The notes beneath the pieces were generated by a model. It was given only the letters and a program-made list of their open reading frames with translations, did no database searches and had not been told where the DNA came from. The position numbers and the translations under genes were made by a program. A stretch of 64,000 nucleotides of DNA from Oscillospiraceae bacterium (GTDB taxonomy: Bacteria > Bacillota > Clostridia > Oscillospirales > Ruminococcaceae), in assembly GCA_017481565.1 (NCBI GenBank), contig JAFUOZ010000019.1, positions 1 through 64,000 of the forward strand, in the 5' to 3' direction. The first letter of the stretch is position 1. The number at the start of each line of letters is the position of its first letter. Positions 56,696 to 64,000 of this stretch are shown in pieces.

Positions 56696-57058
56696 ATGGA
56701 TAAGAAGATTTTACTTGTGGATGACGCTGCTTTCATGAGAATGATGATCAAGGACGCTCTCACAAAGAACGGCTATACTAACATTATTGAGGCGGCAGAC
56801 GGCGAAATTGCCTGCAATACCTATGCCTCTGAAAAGCCCGACCTGGTTATTATGGATATCACAATGCCCAATAAGACAGGTATCGAGGCACTCCGTGATA
56901 TCAAGAAGTCTGATCCCGGTGCAAAGATAGTAATGTGCTCCGCTATGGGTCAGGAAGCAATGGTTGTCGAGGCTATCAAGCTTGGTGCGCTTGACTTTAT
57001 CGTTAAGCCCTTTAAGCCTGACAGAATCATTCAGACTGTTCAGAAGATAATCGGCTAA
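56696..57058 (+). CDS. cheY: Chemotaxis response regulator CheY
   Basis: A 120-residue single receiver domain: KILLVDDAAFMRMMIKDAL (acidic pair), phosphorylated Asp in DLVIMDITMPNKTG, and the switch Ser/Lys in VMCSAMGQ and FIVKPFKP. Phospho-CheY binds FliM and, by inference, the FliY linker motifs. It sits six bases after fliY. The kinase CheA is not in this window. Confidence 0.97.
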   Translation: MDKKILLVDDAAFMRMMIKDALTKNGYTNIIEAADGEIACNTYASEKPDLVIMDITMPNKTGIEALRDIKKSDPGAKIVMCSAMGQEAMVVEAIKLGALDFIVKPFKPDRIIQTVQKIIG

Positions 57059-57073
57059 TATACATAATCTAAG

Positions 57074-57157
57074 GGGAAGTTTTAATGGGGTGGTTATGCA
57101 TATATATGTATAACTCTGTTTAAGGCTTCCCTACAGGTTATCCCCTGCTTTGGCAGG
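57074..57157 (+). other. Nested hairpins between cheY and fliO
   Basis: GTTATGCATA / TATGTATAAC inner stem (57093-57114) enclosed by GGGAAG / CTTCCC arms, followed by a CCTGC-TTTG-GCAGG hairpin. No T-run. It fills most of the 137-bp gap between cheY and fliO and may be an attenuator or RNA-processing site that separates the switch genes from the export genes. Confidence 0.5.
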
Positions 57158-57195
57158 CGGTAAACGCTGTTAATACGGCAGAACGGATAATATTT

Positions 57196-57567
57196 ATGCA
57201 GGAAATAATCACTATTCTGATATCACTTATAGCAGTTATCGGTATCATGGTACTTTCAATGTTTGGCTTGAAAAAGCTGATGAAGAAATTCAATTTTCAG
57301 AATCAGTTCGGAAGCGGCATGAAGATAATCAGCTGTATGGGGATAGGTCAGGATAAGTCCTTAGCTGCAGTCAGTGTAGGGACAAAAAAGCTTCTTTTAG
57401 GCATAACCGCAACGGAAATAAAGGTGCTTACCGAGCTTTCCGATGAGGATATTGAAATGCTTATGCCTCCCGAACAGGCACAGCCCGACGGCAGAAGCTT
57501 TGCTGAAATTTTGGCTGAAAATATGAAGAATACCTTCGGCGGCAATAAAAAAGGCGGTAGTAAGTAA
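57196..57567 (+). CDS. fliO: Flagellar biosynthesis protein FliO (FliZ-type)
   Basis: A 123-residue protein with one N-terminal membrane helix (ITILISLIAVIGIMVLSMFG) and a small cytoplasmic FliO domain (CMGIGQDKSLAAVSVGTKKL). FliO helps assemble the FliP ring of the export gate. Its stop overlaps the fliP start (TAATG). Position directly before fliP supports the call. Confidence 0.92.
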   Translation: MQEIITILISLIAVIGIMVLSMFGLKKLMKKFNFQNQFGSGMKIISCMGIGQDKSLAAVSVGTKKLLLGITATEIKVLTELSDEDIEMLMPPEQAQPDGRSFAEILAENMKNTFGGNKKGGSK

Positions 57568-58433
57568 TGGGTGTATTAAAGGCTTTAAAGGGTATATGCT
57601 GTGCGGCTTTATGCGGTGCGGTTATGCTTGTGTCACCTGTTTCGGGAAATGTCGTTTATGCCGAGGAATCGTCCGCTGCAGTTACAGAGGCGGTCACCGA
57701 GCTGCCCTATGAGGTGGAGGAACAGGAAGAGGAAGGCGTGCTGACTGCTGAAGAGCAGTCAATTCTTGACTATCTTGATGTGAATAACAGTACAAATACT
57801 ATTGATCTGGTATTGCTTATCACTATTATTTCAATAGCACCGTCATTACTTGTAATGATGACCTGCTTCACACGACTGATAATCTCCTTTTCGCTGCTGC
57901 GAAATGCTATGGGTATCGCAACAACTCCCCCTAATCAGGTGCTTGTGGGACTTGCTTTATTTATGACACTTTTTATCATGAATCCCGTATTGACCGAAAT
58001 GAACGAAACAGCTTATGTTCCGTATAAAAACGGTGAATATACCACTATGGAGGCAGTTAAGGCAGCCTCTGTTCCCCTTAAGGAATGGATGCTGAAAAAT
58101 ACAAGCAACGAATCAATGTCGTTCTTTATCAATCTGACGGACAGCGCAGAGGAACTGGAATCTGCAACAGATGCTGAATTTCTTGAAAAGGTGCCATTTA
58201 CTACGGTAGTACCTGCGTTTATACTCAGTGAGCTTAAGATAGGTTTTCAGATCGGATTTATGCTTTACATACCCTTCCTTGTTATCGACGTTGTAGTTGC
58301 GTCGGTGCTTATGTCAATGGGTATGATGATGCTTCCGCCTGTTACTATCTCAATGCCATTCAAGCTGATGCTGTTTGTTCTGGCTGACGGCTGGTCGCTG
58401 CTTATCGGTTCACTTGTTACGGGCTTTAACTGA
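57567..58433 (+). CDS. fliP: Flagellar export gate protein FliP
   Basis: A 288-residue gate protein with a cleavable signal peptide (LCGAVMLVSPVSGNVVYAEE region) and four membrane helices. Signature segments: SLLVMMTCFTRLIISFSLLR, GLALFMTLFIMNP and the C-terminal LPPVTISMPFKLMLFVLADG. Five copies assemble with FliQ and FliR into the export gate. A ~30-residue acidic insert follows the signal. Confidence 0.97.
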   Translation: MGVLKALKGICCAALCGAVMLVSPVSGNVVYAEESSAAVTEAVTELPYEVEEQEEEGVLTAEEQSILDYLDVNNSTNTIDLVLLITIISIAPSLLVMMTCFTRLIISFSLLRNAMGIATTPPNQVLVGLALFMTLFIMNPVLTEMNETAYVPYKNGEYTTMEAVKAASVPLKEWMLKNTSNESMSFFINLTDSAEELESATDAEFLEKVPFTTVVPAFILSELKIGFQIGFMLYIPFLVIDVVVASVLMSMGMMMLPPVTISMPFKLMLFVLADGWSLLIGSLVTGFN

Positions 58434-58454
58434 TGATGAAAGGAGACGGACCGC

Positions 58455-58742
58455 ATGACCGAAGAAACAATATTGCAGATTTTAAAGGAAGCGATCTTTG
58501 TTATCTTTAAGATTGCCGGACCGCTTCTTATAATAAGTATGCTTGTGGGTATGGTTATCGCTATTCTTCAGGCGGCAACTCAGGTACATGAGCAGACTCT
58601 TACATTTGTACCTAAAGCACTTACTATGGTCGTTATCCTGTTTATTCTAGGATCATTCTTTACAGAGGTGCTGGAGGAATTTATAAACTATATCTTTGAT
58701 ATTATAGCTCAGATAGGCAGTCAGGCAGGAGTAATTGAATAG
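58455..58742 (+). CDS. fliQ: Flagellar export gate protein FliQ
   Basis: A 95-residue protein with two membrane helices, FKIAGPLLIISMLVGMVIAI and ALTMVVILFILGSFFTEVLE, joined by the conserved QAATQVHEQTLTFVPK loop. AAAGGAGACGG precedes the ATG. It lies in the usual fliP-fliQ-fliR order. Confidence 0.97.
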   Translation: MTEETILQILKEAIFVIFKIAGPLLIISMLVGMVIAILQAATQVHEQTLTFVPKALTMVVILFILGSFFTEVLEEFINYIFDIIAQIGSQAGVIE

Positions 58743-58756
58743 CAGGAGGTTACTTT

Positions 58757-59545
58757 ATGGATGACGGCTTCTGGGAGCTTCTTTTAAGCAACTTTGACGT
58801 TAAGCTGCTGGTATTTGCACGTATTTCAGGTGCATTTGCCTTTACCCCTATCCTTTCAAGACAGAACTTCCCTATGATGATGAAGGCAGGTCTTTGTCTG
58901 CTGATAACATATATCGTCAGTCTTACTCTCGGTGTTACAGAGGTGGACACAGGCGGAACAATGGGAGGATATGTGCTTGCGGTGATACATGAGCTGTTTA
59001 TCGGCTTTGTTATCGGCTTTATTATGGATATGCATATCCTGTCGATACAGATCGCAGGTGAAATAATGGACTCTCAGTCAGGTCTTGGTATGGCTAAGAT
59101 CATGGACCCGTCAACAAGGATACAGATGTCCATTTATGCAACCTTTATGTTGTTTATACTTTATATGTACTTCTTTGTGTCAAATTGTCATCTGACACTT
59201 ATCAGCATATTCATAACATCCTTTGATATAATTCCTCTGGGGCAGGGTACGCTGAATCCTGAGCTTGGCTGGATAATCGTCAGCTTTTTCAGTCAGATAT
59301 TTATTATGATGCTGAAGCTTGCACTGCCGATAATTCTGGTTGAAATGATAATCCACTTCTGTATGGGCGTTCTTATGAAGGCAGTTCCGCAGATACAGCT
59401 GATGGTCATCAACATTCAGCTGATGGTCATTATGGGTATGGTAACGCTTCTTGCGATAGCAGCACCTATGGCAGATTATATCGAAAAATATGTTAATGGT
59501 ATGATGGAAAGTGTGTATAATATAGTTTCGCACATATATGTATAA
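58757..59545 (+). CDS. fliR: Flagellar export gate protein FliR
   Basis: A 262-residue protein with about six membrane helices. Family patterns: FARISGAFAFTPILSRQNFP near the start, and QIAGEIMDSQSGLGMAKIMD in the middle. It caps the FliP5-FliQ4 gate. AGGAGG lies before the ATG, 14 bases after fliQ. Confidence 0.96.
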   Translation: MDDGFWELLLSNFDVKLLVFARISGAFAFTPILSRQNFPMMMKAGLCLLITYIVSLTLGVTEVDTGGTMGGYVLAVIHELFIGFVIGFIMDMHILSIQIAGEIMDSQSGLGMAKIMDPSTRIQMSIYATFMLFILYMYFFVSNCHLTLISIFITSFDIIPLGQGTLNPELGWIIVSFFSQIFIMMLKLALPIILVEMIIHFCMGVLMKAVPQIQLMVINIQLMVIMGMVTLLAIAAPMADYIEKYVNGMMESVYNIVSHIYV

Positions 59546-59566
59546 CCTGTTGTCCGCCGTGAAAGT

Positions 59567-60694
59567 GTGGTGGTTGAATTGGCAAAGGACGAGAACGAAA
59601 ACGGTGAAGCGAAAACCGAAAAGCCTACCGGTAAACGTCTGAAGGAAGCACGAAAAAACGGTCAGGTGGTTAAAAGTCAGGACGTTGTTTCGGTTTGTTT
59701 TGTTATCGGAACCTTCGCTATAATGAGAGTTTATGCTCCGTACACCTATACCGCACTTATGGATAACCTTAAATTCTGGCTTGGAATATGCGGAAAGGGA
59801 TTTCAGAAGGGCGGACTTATAGACGGTGACCCGATATATAAAACAATGCTCACCGAAATCGTGACCACAGTAATTGTTGCGGCAGGAGTTACCATGCTTG
59901 CGGCAATGGGATTTACAATTATTGCAACGGGAGTTCAGACAAAATGGCTGTGGACTACTAAAAATCTGAAATTTGACTTAAAAAAGCTTAATCCCCTGTC
60001 GGGAATAAAAAAGCTTTTTTCGGGAAGATCGGTCTTTGAATTTGCAAAATCACTGCTGAAATTTATTATAATCGGTGCAGTAGTGGTCAATGAGCTTAAA
60101 AGCAGATATCCCGATATTATAAAGATTCTGGATATGGAGCCGCAGAAAACACTGCTGTATATGGTAAAAACAGTTTATGATATAACAATGAAGGTGGGAA
60201 TCATTTTCATTGCGGTAGCTGCTGTTGATTATATGTATCAGAAATTTACCTTCGATAAGGACATGAAAATGACCAAGCAGGAGGTAAAGGACGAATACAA
60301 GAATACTGAGGGTGACCCCAAGATCAAGAGCAAACGCAGACAGAAGCAGTACGAGCTGCATTATATGATGATGCAGAACGTAAAGAACGCCGATGTTGTT
60401 ATCAGAAACCCTACTCATTATGCAGTTGCAATAAAATATGAGCCTGAAAAAAACGGTGCACCTATTGTTGTTGCCAAGGGCATTGACGGTGCTGCACTGA
60501 GAATTATAGACCTTGCAGAAGAAAATAACGTTTCACTTGTTGAAAACCGTCCTCTTGCAAGGGCACTTTATGAAAAAACAGAGGTGAATTATGAAATTCC
60601 CTTTGAGTTTTACCGTGAGGTGGCAGAGGTGCTTGCCTTTGTTTATGACCTTAAAAAGCTTGGTCCCAACGGACAGAAAAAGAATGTCTGGTAG
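59567..60694 (+). CDS. flhB: Flagellar export switch protein FlhB
   Basis: A 375-residue export-gate protein with four membrane helices and a C-terminal cytoplasmic domain that cleaves itself at NPTH (Asn281-Pro282 in RNPTHYAVAIKYEP) to switch from hook to filament export. The N-terminus has EKPTGKRLKEARKNGQVVKS, typical of FlhB. The start is uncertain: GTG at 59567 or 59570, or TTG at 59579 with GGTGG five bases upstream. It partners FliK in length control. Confidence 0.97.
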   Translation: MVVELAKDENENGEAKTEKPTGKRLKEARKNGQVVKSQDVVSVCFVIGTFAIMRVYAPYTYTALMDNLKFWLGICGKGFQKGGLIDGDPIYKTMLTEIVTTVIVAAGVTMLAAMGFTIIATGVQTKWLWTTKNLKFDLKKLNPLSGIKKLFSGRSVFEFAKSLLKFIIIGAVVVNELKSRYPDIIKILDMEPQKTLLYMVKTVYDITMKVGIIFIAVAAVDYMYQKFTFDKDMKMTKQEVKDEYKNTEGDPKIKSKRRQKQYELHYMMMQNVKNADVVIRNPTHYAVAIKYEPEKNGAPIVVAKGIDGAALRIIDLAEENNVSLVENRPLARALYEKTEVNYEIPFEFYREVAEVLAFVYDLKKLGPNGQKKNVW

Positions 60695-60731
60695 GAGCCT
60701 GATATTCCGGTAAGGAGGTTACGGAACTGTT

Positions 60732-62807
60732 TTGAATTTTAATCCGAAAAAATTTTTAACTGACAATTTCGTTACGGTATTCGTAATCCTTGCAGTATTC
60801 CTTATCATTATCCCACTTCCTGTGTGGATACTTGATGCAATGTTTGCTTTGAATATTGCAATTTCTATTCTGATACTTCTTATTACAATGAATATAAAGG
60901 AGTCGCTGGAATTTTCCATATTCCCATCGCTGCTCCTTATCACAACCATTTTCCGACTGGGTCTTAACATTTCTTCAACAAGATCCATTCTTTCAAACGC
61001 AGGTGATGCGGGTGCTATTATCGAGGCATTCGGTACCTTCGTTATGCAGGGTAACGCCCTGGTCGGATTTGTAGTATTCATACTTATTACAGTCGTTCAG
61101 ATGACCGTTATTACAAAGGGTGCGGAAAGAGTTGCGGAAGTTACCGCAAGATTTACTCTGGACGCTATGCCCGGTAAGCAGATGGCTATTGATGCCGATC
61201 TTAATCAGGGAATGATCGATGATGCAGAAGCAAAGCGACGCAGAAACAACATTCAGCGTGAAGCAGACTTCTTCGGAGCTATGGACGGTGCTGCCAAGTT
61301 CGTAAAGGGAGACGCAACATTCTCTCTTATTGCTGCAGGTGTAAACCTTCTGGGCGGTGCTGTCATGGGTCTTGTATTTGAGGGCATGGATTTTATGACT
61401 GTCCTTAATACATACGCTATTGCGACAGTCGGTGACGGTCTTTGTTCACAGGTTCCTTCACTTTGTATTTCGGTATCAATGGGTATGATCGTAACAAGAG
61501 CGGCTTCCGAGGAATCCCTCAATGCCGATGTTACGGGACAGTTCACCGCACAGCCCAAGGCACTTCAGATAGGCGGCGTTGTAATTATTGCAATGATGCT
61601 TATCCCCGGCTTCCCCAAGCTTCAGCTTATCGTTATCGGTGCTGCACTTGTTGCGCTTGGTAATCTTATGGCGAAGAAGATCACTACCGCAGATACCACT
61701 GTTGAAGAACAGCAGAAGGAAATGGCGGAAAACAAGGAAGCACTTTCCGAAATGGAATACTACAAGAATATCGACAATGTATATAAGCTGCTGAATGTTG
61801 AGCCTATTGAAATGGAATTCGGTTATTCTCTTATTCCGCTGGCAGACGAATCGGCAGGCGGAACGCTTATCGAGCGTGTAGTTATTTTCAGAAAACAATT
61901 TGCACTGGAAATGGGTATGGTTTTCCCATCTATCAGAATGAGGGATAATCAGCATATCAACCCTAACCAGTATATAATCAAAATGAGAGGCGAGGTCATC
62001 GCTCAGGCGGAGATCCTTATGGACCATTACCTTGCCCTTGACAGCGGAAGTGTTACCAGAGAGATAGACGGTATTGATACTATCGAGCCGGCATTCCAGA
62101 TCCCAGCAAAATGGATATCCAACGAAAACAAGATCGCTGCGGAAATTGCGGGATATACACTTATCGACCCTACATCTGTAATGATAACTCATCTTTCAGA
62201 GGTAATCAAGAATCATGCCCATGAGCTGCTTTCCAGACAGGATGTAAAGACCATGCTGGAAAAGCTCAAGGAAACAAATCCTACTATTGTAGAGGATACT
62301 GTTCCCAATATCGTTTCAGTGGCATATCTGCAGAAGGAGCTTTGTATGCTTCTCAGAGAAAATATTCCTATCAGGGATCTGCAGACTATTCTGGAGACCC
62401 TTGCGGATAATCAGGGCAATATGAAGGATATGGATATTACCAATGAATATGTGCGTCAGGCGCTTAAGAGAACTATAACTCATCGTTTTGCAGACGCAGG
62501 ACAGATCAGAGTTCTTACTCTCGATGCCGAAACGGAAAACAAGATAGTTGCTTCCGTAAAAAAATCCGAGCAGGGCTCGTACCTTGCAATGGAGCCGCAG
62601 GCTATCCAGAGTCTTATTGCCGCACTCAATGAGCAGATCGAGATCGTTAAGGACGTTATCCCGACTCCGATCGTGCTTACATCGCCCATTGTACGTATCT
62701 ACTTCAAGAAGATGATAGATCAGTTTATGCCTAACATTACCGTTTTAAGCTTTAATGAGATAGATAATTCGGTACAGATACAGGCAGTCGGAAATATTGC
62801 TATATAG
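60732..62807 (+). CDS. flhA: Flagellar export protein FlhA
   Basis: A 691-residue protein forming the nonameric export ring. Eight membrane helices span residues ~15-310, enclosing the conserved cytoplasmic loop MPGKQMAIDADLNQGMIDD and following RR motif. The C-terminal domain (~350-691) binds chaperone-substrate complexes. The start is TTG 13 bases after AAGGAGG, an unusually long spacing. In Bacillus flhF and flhG follow flhA; here the sigma factor gene follows directly. Confidence 0.98.
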   Translation: MNFNPKKFLTDNFVTVFVILAVFLIIIPLPVWILDAMFALNIAISILILLITMNIKESLEFSIFPSLLLITTIFRLGLNISSTRSILSNAGDAGAIIEAFGTFVMQGNALVGFVVFILITVVQMTVITKGAERVAEVTARFTLDAMPGKQMAIDADLNQGMIDDAEAKRRRNNIQREADFFGAMDGAAKFVKGDATFSLIAAGVNLLGGAVMGLVFEGMDFMTVLNTYAIATVGDGLCSQVPSLCISVSMGMIVTRAASEESLNADVTGQFTAQPKALQIGGVVIIAMMLIPGFPKLQLIVIGAALVALGNLMAKKITTADTTVEEQQKEMAENKEALSEMEYYKNIDNVYKLLNVEPIEMEFGYSLIPLADESAGGTLIERVVIFRKQFALEMGMVFPSIRMRDNQHINPNQYIIKMRGEVIAQAEILMDHYLALDSGSVTREIDGIDTIEPAFQIPAKWISNENKIAAEIAGYTLIDPTSVMITHLSEVIKNHAHELLSRQDVKTMLEKLKETNPTIVEDTVPNIVSVAYLQKELCMLLRENIPIRDLQTILETLADNQGNMKDMDITNEYVRQALKRTITHRFADAGQIRVLTLDAETENKIVASVKKSEQGSYLAMEPQAIQSLIAALNEQIEIVKDVIPTPIVLTSPIVRIYFKKMIDQFMPNITVLSFNEIDNSVQIQAVGNIAI

Positions 62808-62853
62808 CAATTTGCTATATAAAGCAATACAACTGTGACAGGAGGTGAAGCTG

Positions 62854-63630
62854 ATGCATGAAGCCGTAAGGGAAACGGAAGAATTATCCGCCGAATCCTT
62901 ATTTGCAGCCTACAGAATTTCGGGAAGTGCGGAAATACGCAATAAAATAGTTCTCAGGTTTATGAATATCGTCAATTATGCGGCAATATCCACAAGAAAT
63001 ATGTATCAGAAGTTCGCCGAGGCTGAGGATATCGTAAACGAGGCTACCATTGCTCTTATGAAAGCGGTGGACAGCTATAATCCCGATAAAAATACAAAGT
63101 TTGAGACATATGCGTCTATCAGAGTAAGAGGTGCGGTAATAGATTTTATACGCCGACAGGATATGCTCCCCCGTAATGTGCGCAAGTTTGCACAGGAATA
63201 TGACAAGGCATACGGAATACTCTATTCAAGGCTGGACAGAGAGCCTACTCCTCAGGAAATGGCTGATGAAATGGGGATAACCCTTGAACGTCTTGAAAGC
63301 TATACCGTAAAGGCGGCATCGGCACAGGTACTCTCCTTTGAAGAAATGGTCTTTGAAAACGGCTATGACCTTCCCGATGGTACGGTGACCTCGCCTACAG
63401 CAGGCTGGGAGCCTGAAAAAAATCTTCTCAAGGACGAAATGAAGGAATATCTTGCCGCCGCTATAGATAAGCTTACCGAAAAGGAACGGCTTGTGGTGAC
63501 GCTTTATTACTATGAAAAGCTTAAATATTCGGAAATCGCTCAGGTAATGGATATTTCCGAATCAAGAGTCTGCCAGCTTAATTCGGCGGCAGTCATAAAG
63601 ATGAAAAAGCATCTTAAGGACTATCTGTAA
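62854..63630 (+). CDS. fliA: Flagellar sigma factor (sigma28, FliA/SigD/WhiG type)
   Basis: A 258-residue sigma-70-family factor lacking region 1. Region 2 has AEDIVNEATIALMKAVDSYN and FETYASIRVRGAVIDFIRRQ; region 3 has REPTPQEMADEMGI; region 4 has LTEKERLVVTLYYYEKLKYS and the helix-turn-helix MDISESRVCQLNSAAV. It directs late flagellar and chemotaxis genes. The ATG at 62854 lies eight bases from AGGAGG; an in-frame GTG nine bases earlier is inside that ribosome site. Confidence 0.95.
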   Translation: MHEAVRETEELSAESLFAAYRISGSAEIRNKIVLRFMNIVNYAAISTRNMYQKFAEAEDIVNEATIALMKAVDSYNPDKNTKFETYASIRVRGAVIDFIRRQDMLPRNVRKFAQEYDKAYGILYSRLDREPTPQEMADEMGITLERLESYTVKAASAQVLSFEEMVFENGYDLPDGTVTSPTAGWEPEKNLLKDEMKEYLAAAIDKLTEKERLVVTLYYYEKLKYSEIAQVMDISESRVCQLNSAAVIKMKKHLKDYL

Positions 63631-63657
63631 GTTTAGATAAAGAAAGGAATGAGCATT

Positions 63658-64000
63658 ATGCTCCGCGGATTTTATACTTCGGCAAATGCTATAATCAACG
63701 AAAACAGAATACTCAACGTGCTTTCAAACAATATTGCCAATGTTAAAACAGCAGGCTATAAGGCAGACGAGGTCATTCCCACTACCTTTGCGGAAAGTAT
63801 GCTGCTTATCAACGGTGAAACCTCCGAAACAGGCACAATACGCTACCGTACACTTCAGGATACATATACATCTCTGGAGCAGGGTACTATGGAAAATACA
63901 AACTCGGCTCTTGACATGGCTATAATCGGTTCGGTATATTTCAATATCGAAAATGATGTTACGGGTGAGATACTTCTTACAAAGAACGGTCAGTTCGATA
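63658..64000 (+). CDS. Flagellar rod/hook basal-body protein of FlgF/FlgG type (partial)
   Basis: The first 114 codons of a gene cut by the window edge. It starts MLRGFYTSANAIINENRILN and continues VLSNNIANVKTAGYKADEV, the axial-protein N-terminus shared by FlgF and FlgG. The ALDMAIIGSVYFNIEN segment is the FlgF/G beta region. In Firmicutes two such genes (flhO, flhP) often follow the sigma factor, so FlgF and FlgG cannot be told apart here. AGAAAGGA precedes the ATG. Confidence 0.9.
   Translation, partial: MLRGFYTSANAIINENRILNVLSNNIANVKTAGYKADEVIPTTFAESMLLINGETSETGTIRYRTLQDTYTSLEQGTMENTNSALDMAIIGSVYFNIENDVTGEILLTKNGQFD

Overview
The window is a replication-origin region joined to a large motility operon in a low-GC Gram-positive bacterium. 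The gene order is the classic Firmicutes oriC neighbourhood: serS, parB, parA, noc, rsmG, mnmG, mnmE, jag, yidC, yidD, rnpA and rpmH leftward; dnaA, dnaN, yaaA, recF, remB, gyrB and gyrA rightward. Protein style, frequent TTG starts, Ser/Thr-rich lipoprotein linkers and a clostridial-type GyrA (Ala83) suggest a motile member of the Oscillospiraceae/Ruminococcus-like Clostridia. That placement is inference; no rRNA is present to confirm it.

Layout. 1-9 kb: accessory and signalling genes: a MerR remnant, a diguanylate cyclase, a NifX-like metal protein, a LysR regulator, an autoregulated ArsR/SdpI/YhfC membrane operon, a MIF-family tautomerase, a tryptophanase/tyrosine phenol-lyase-like enzyme and a chemoreceptor. 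9-24.7 kb: a leftward block with an SGNH lipoprotein, guaB, a DnaQ-like exonuclease, serS, the ParA/ParB/Noc chromosome segregation cluster, tRNA modification genes (mnmE, mnmG), rsmG, and membrane-insertion and ribosome genes. Seven parS-like palindromes lie at 9.1-20.0 kb. 24.7-28.1 kb: origin region, with a long rpmH-dnaA gap and the dnaA-dnaN gap. 28-36.3 kb: dnaN to gyrA. 36.6-39.5 kb: cca, nrdR and a VanY-type carboxypeptidase. 40.1 kb to the end: one co-directional flagellar operon (flgB-flgC-fliE-F-G-H-I-J-K-flgD-TIGR02530-flgE-flbD-motA-motB-fliM-fliY-cheY-fliO-P-Q-R-flhB-flhA-sigma28-rod gene), running off the right edge.

The genes fit together as origin firing (DnaA, DnaN, gyrase), origin segregation (ParA, ParB, parS, Noc) and motility output. 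The operon encodes basal body, export apparatus, switch, stator and the late-gene sigma factor; the c-di-GMP cyclase and chemoreceptor sit at the other end of the window.

The most interesting signals are non-coding. (1) No canonical DnaA box (TTATCCACA) was found. Instead TTTCAACA/TGTTGAAA occurs as inverted pairs, four with a start-to-start distance of exactly 22 bp and two of exactly 11 bp, in the gaps before dnaA, dnaN, yaaA and gyrB. One further copy directly abuts a CTACTACTACT run followed by AT-rich DNA, resembling a box plus DnaA-trio unwinding element. (2) Two about 96% identical 120-bp MITE-like elements in opposite orientation bracket the dnaA-gyrA block. (3) parS sites are a strictly palindromic TGTTCCACGTGGAACA variant, one lying inside a coding sequence. 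(4) FliY carries two extra CheY-binding-like motifs in its linker, and FlgD is more than twice its usual size.
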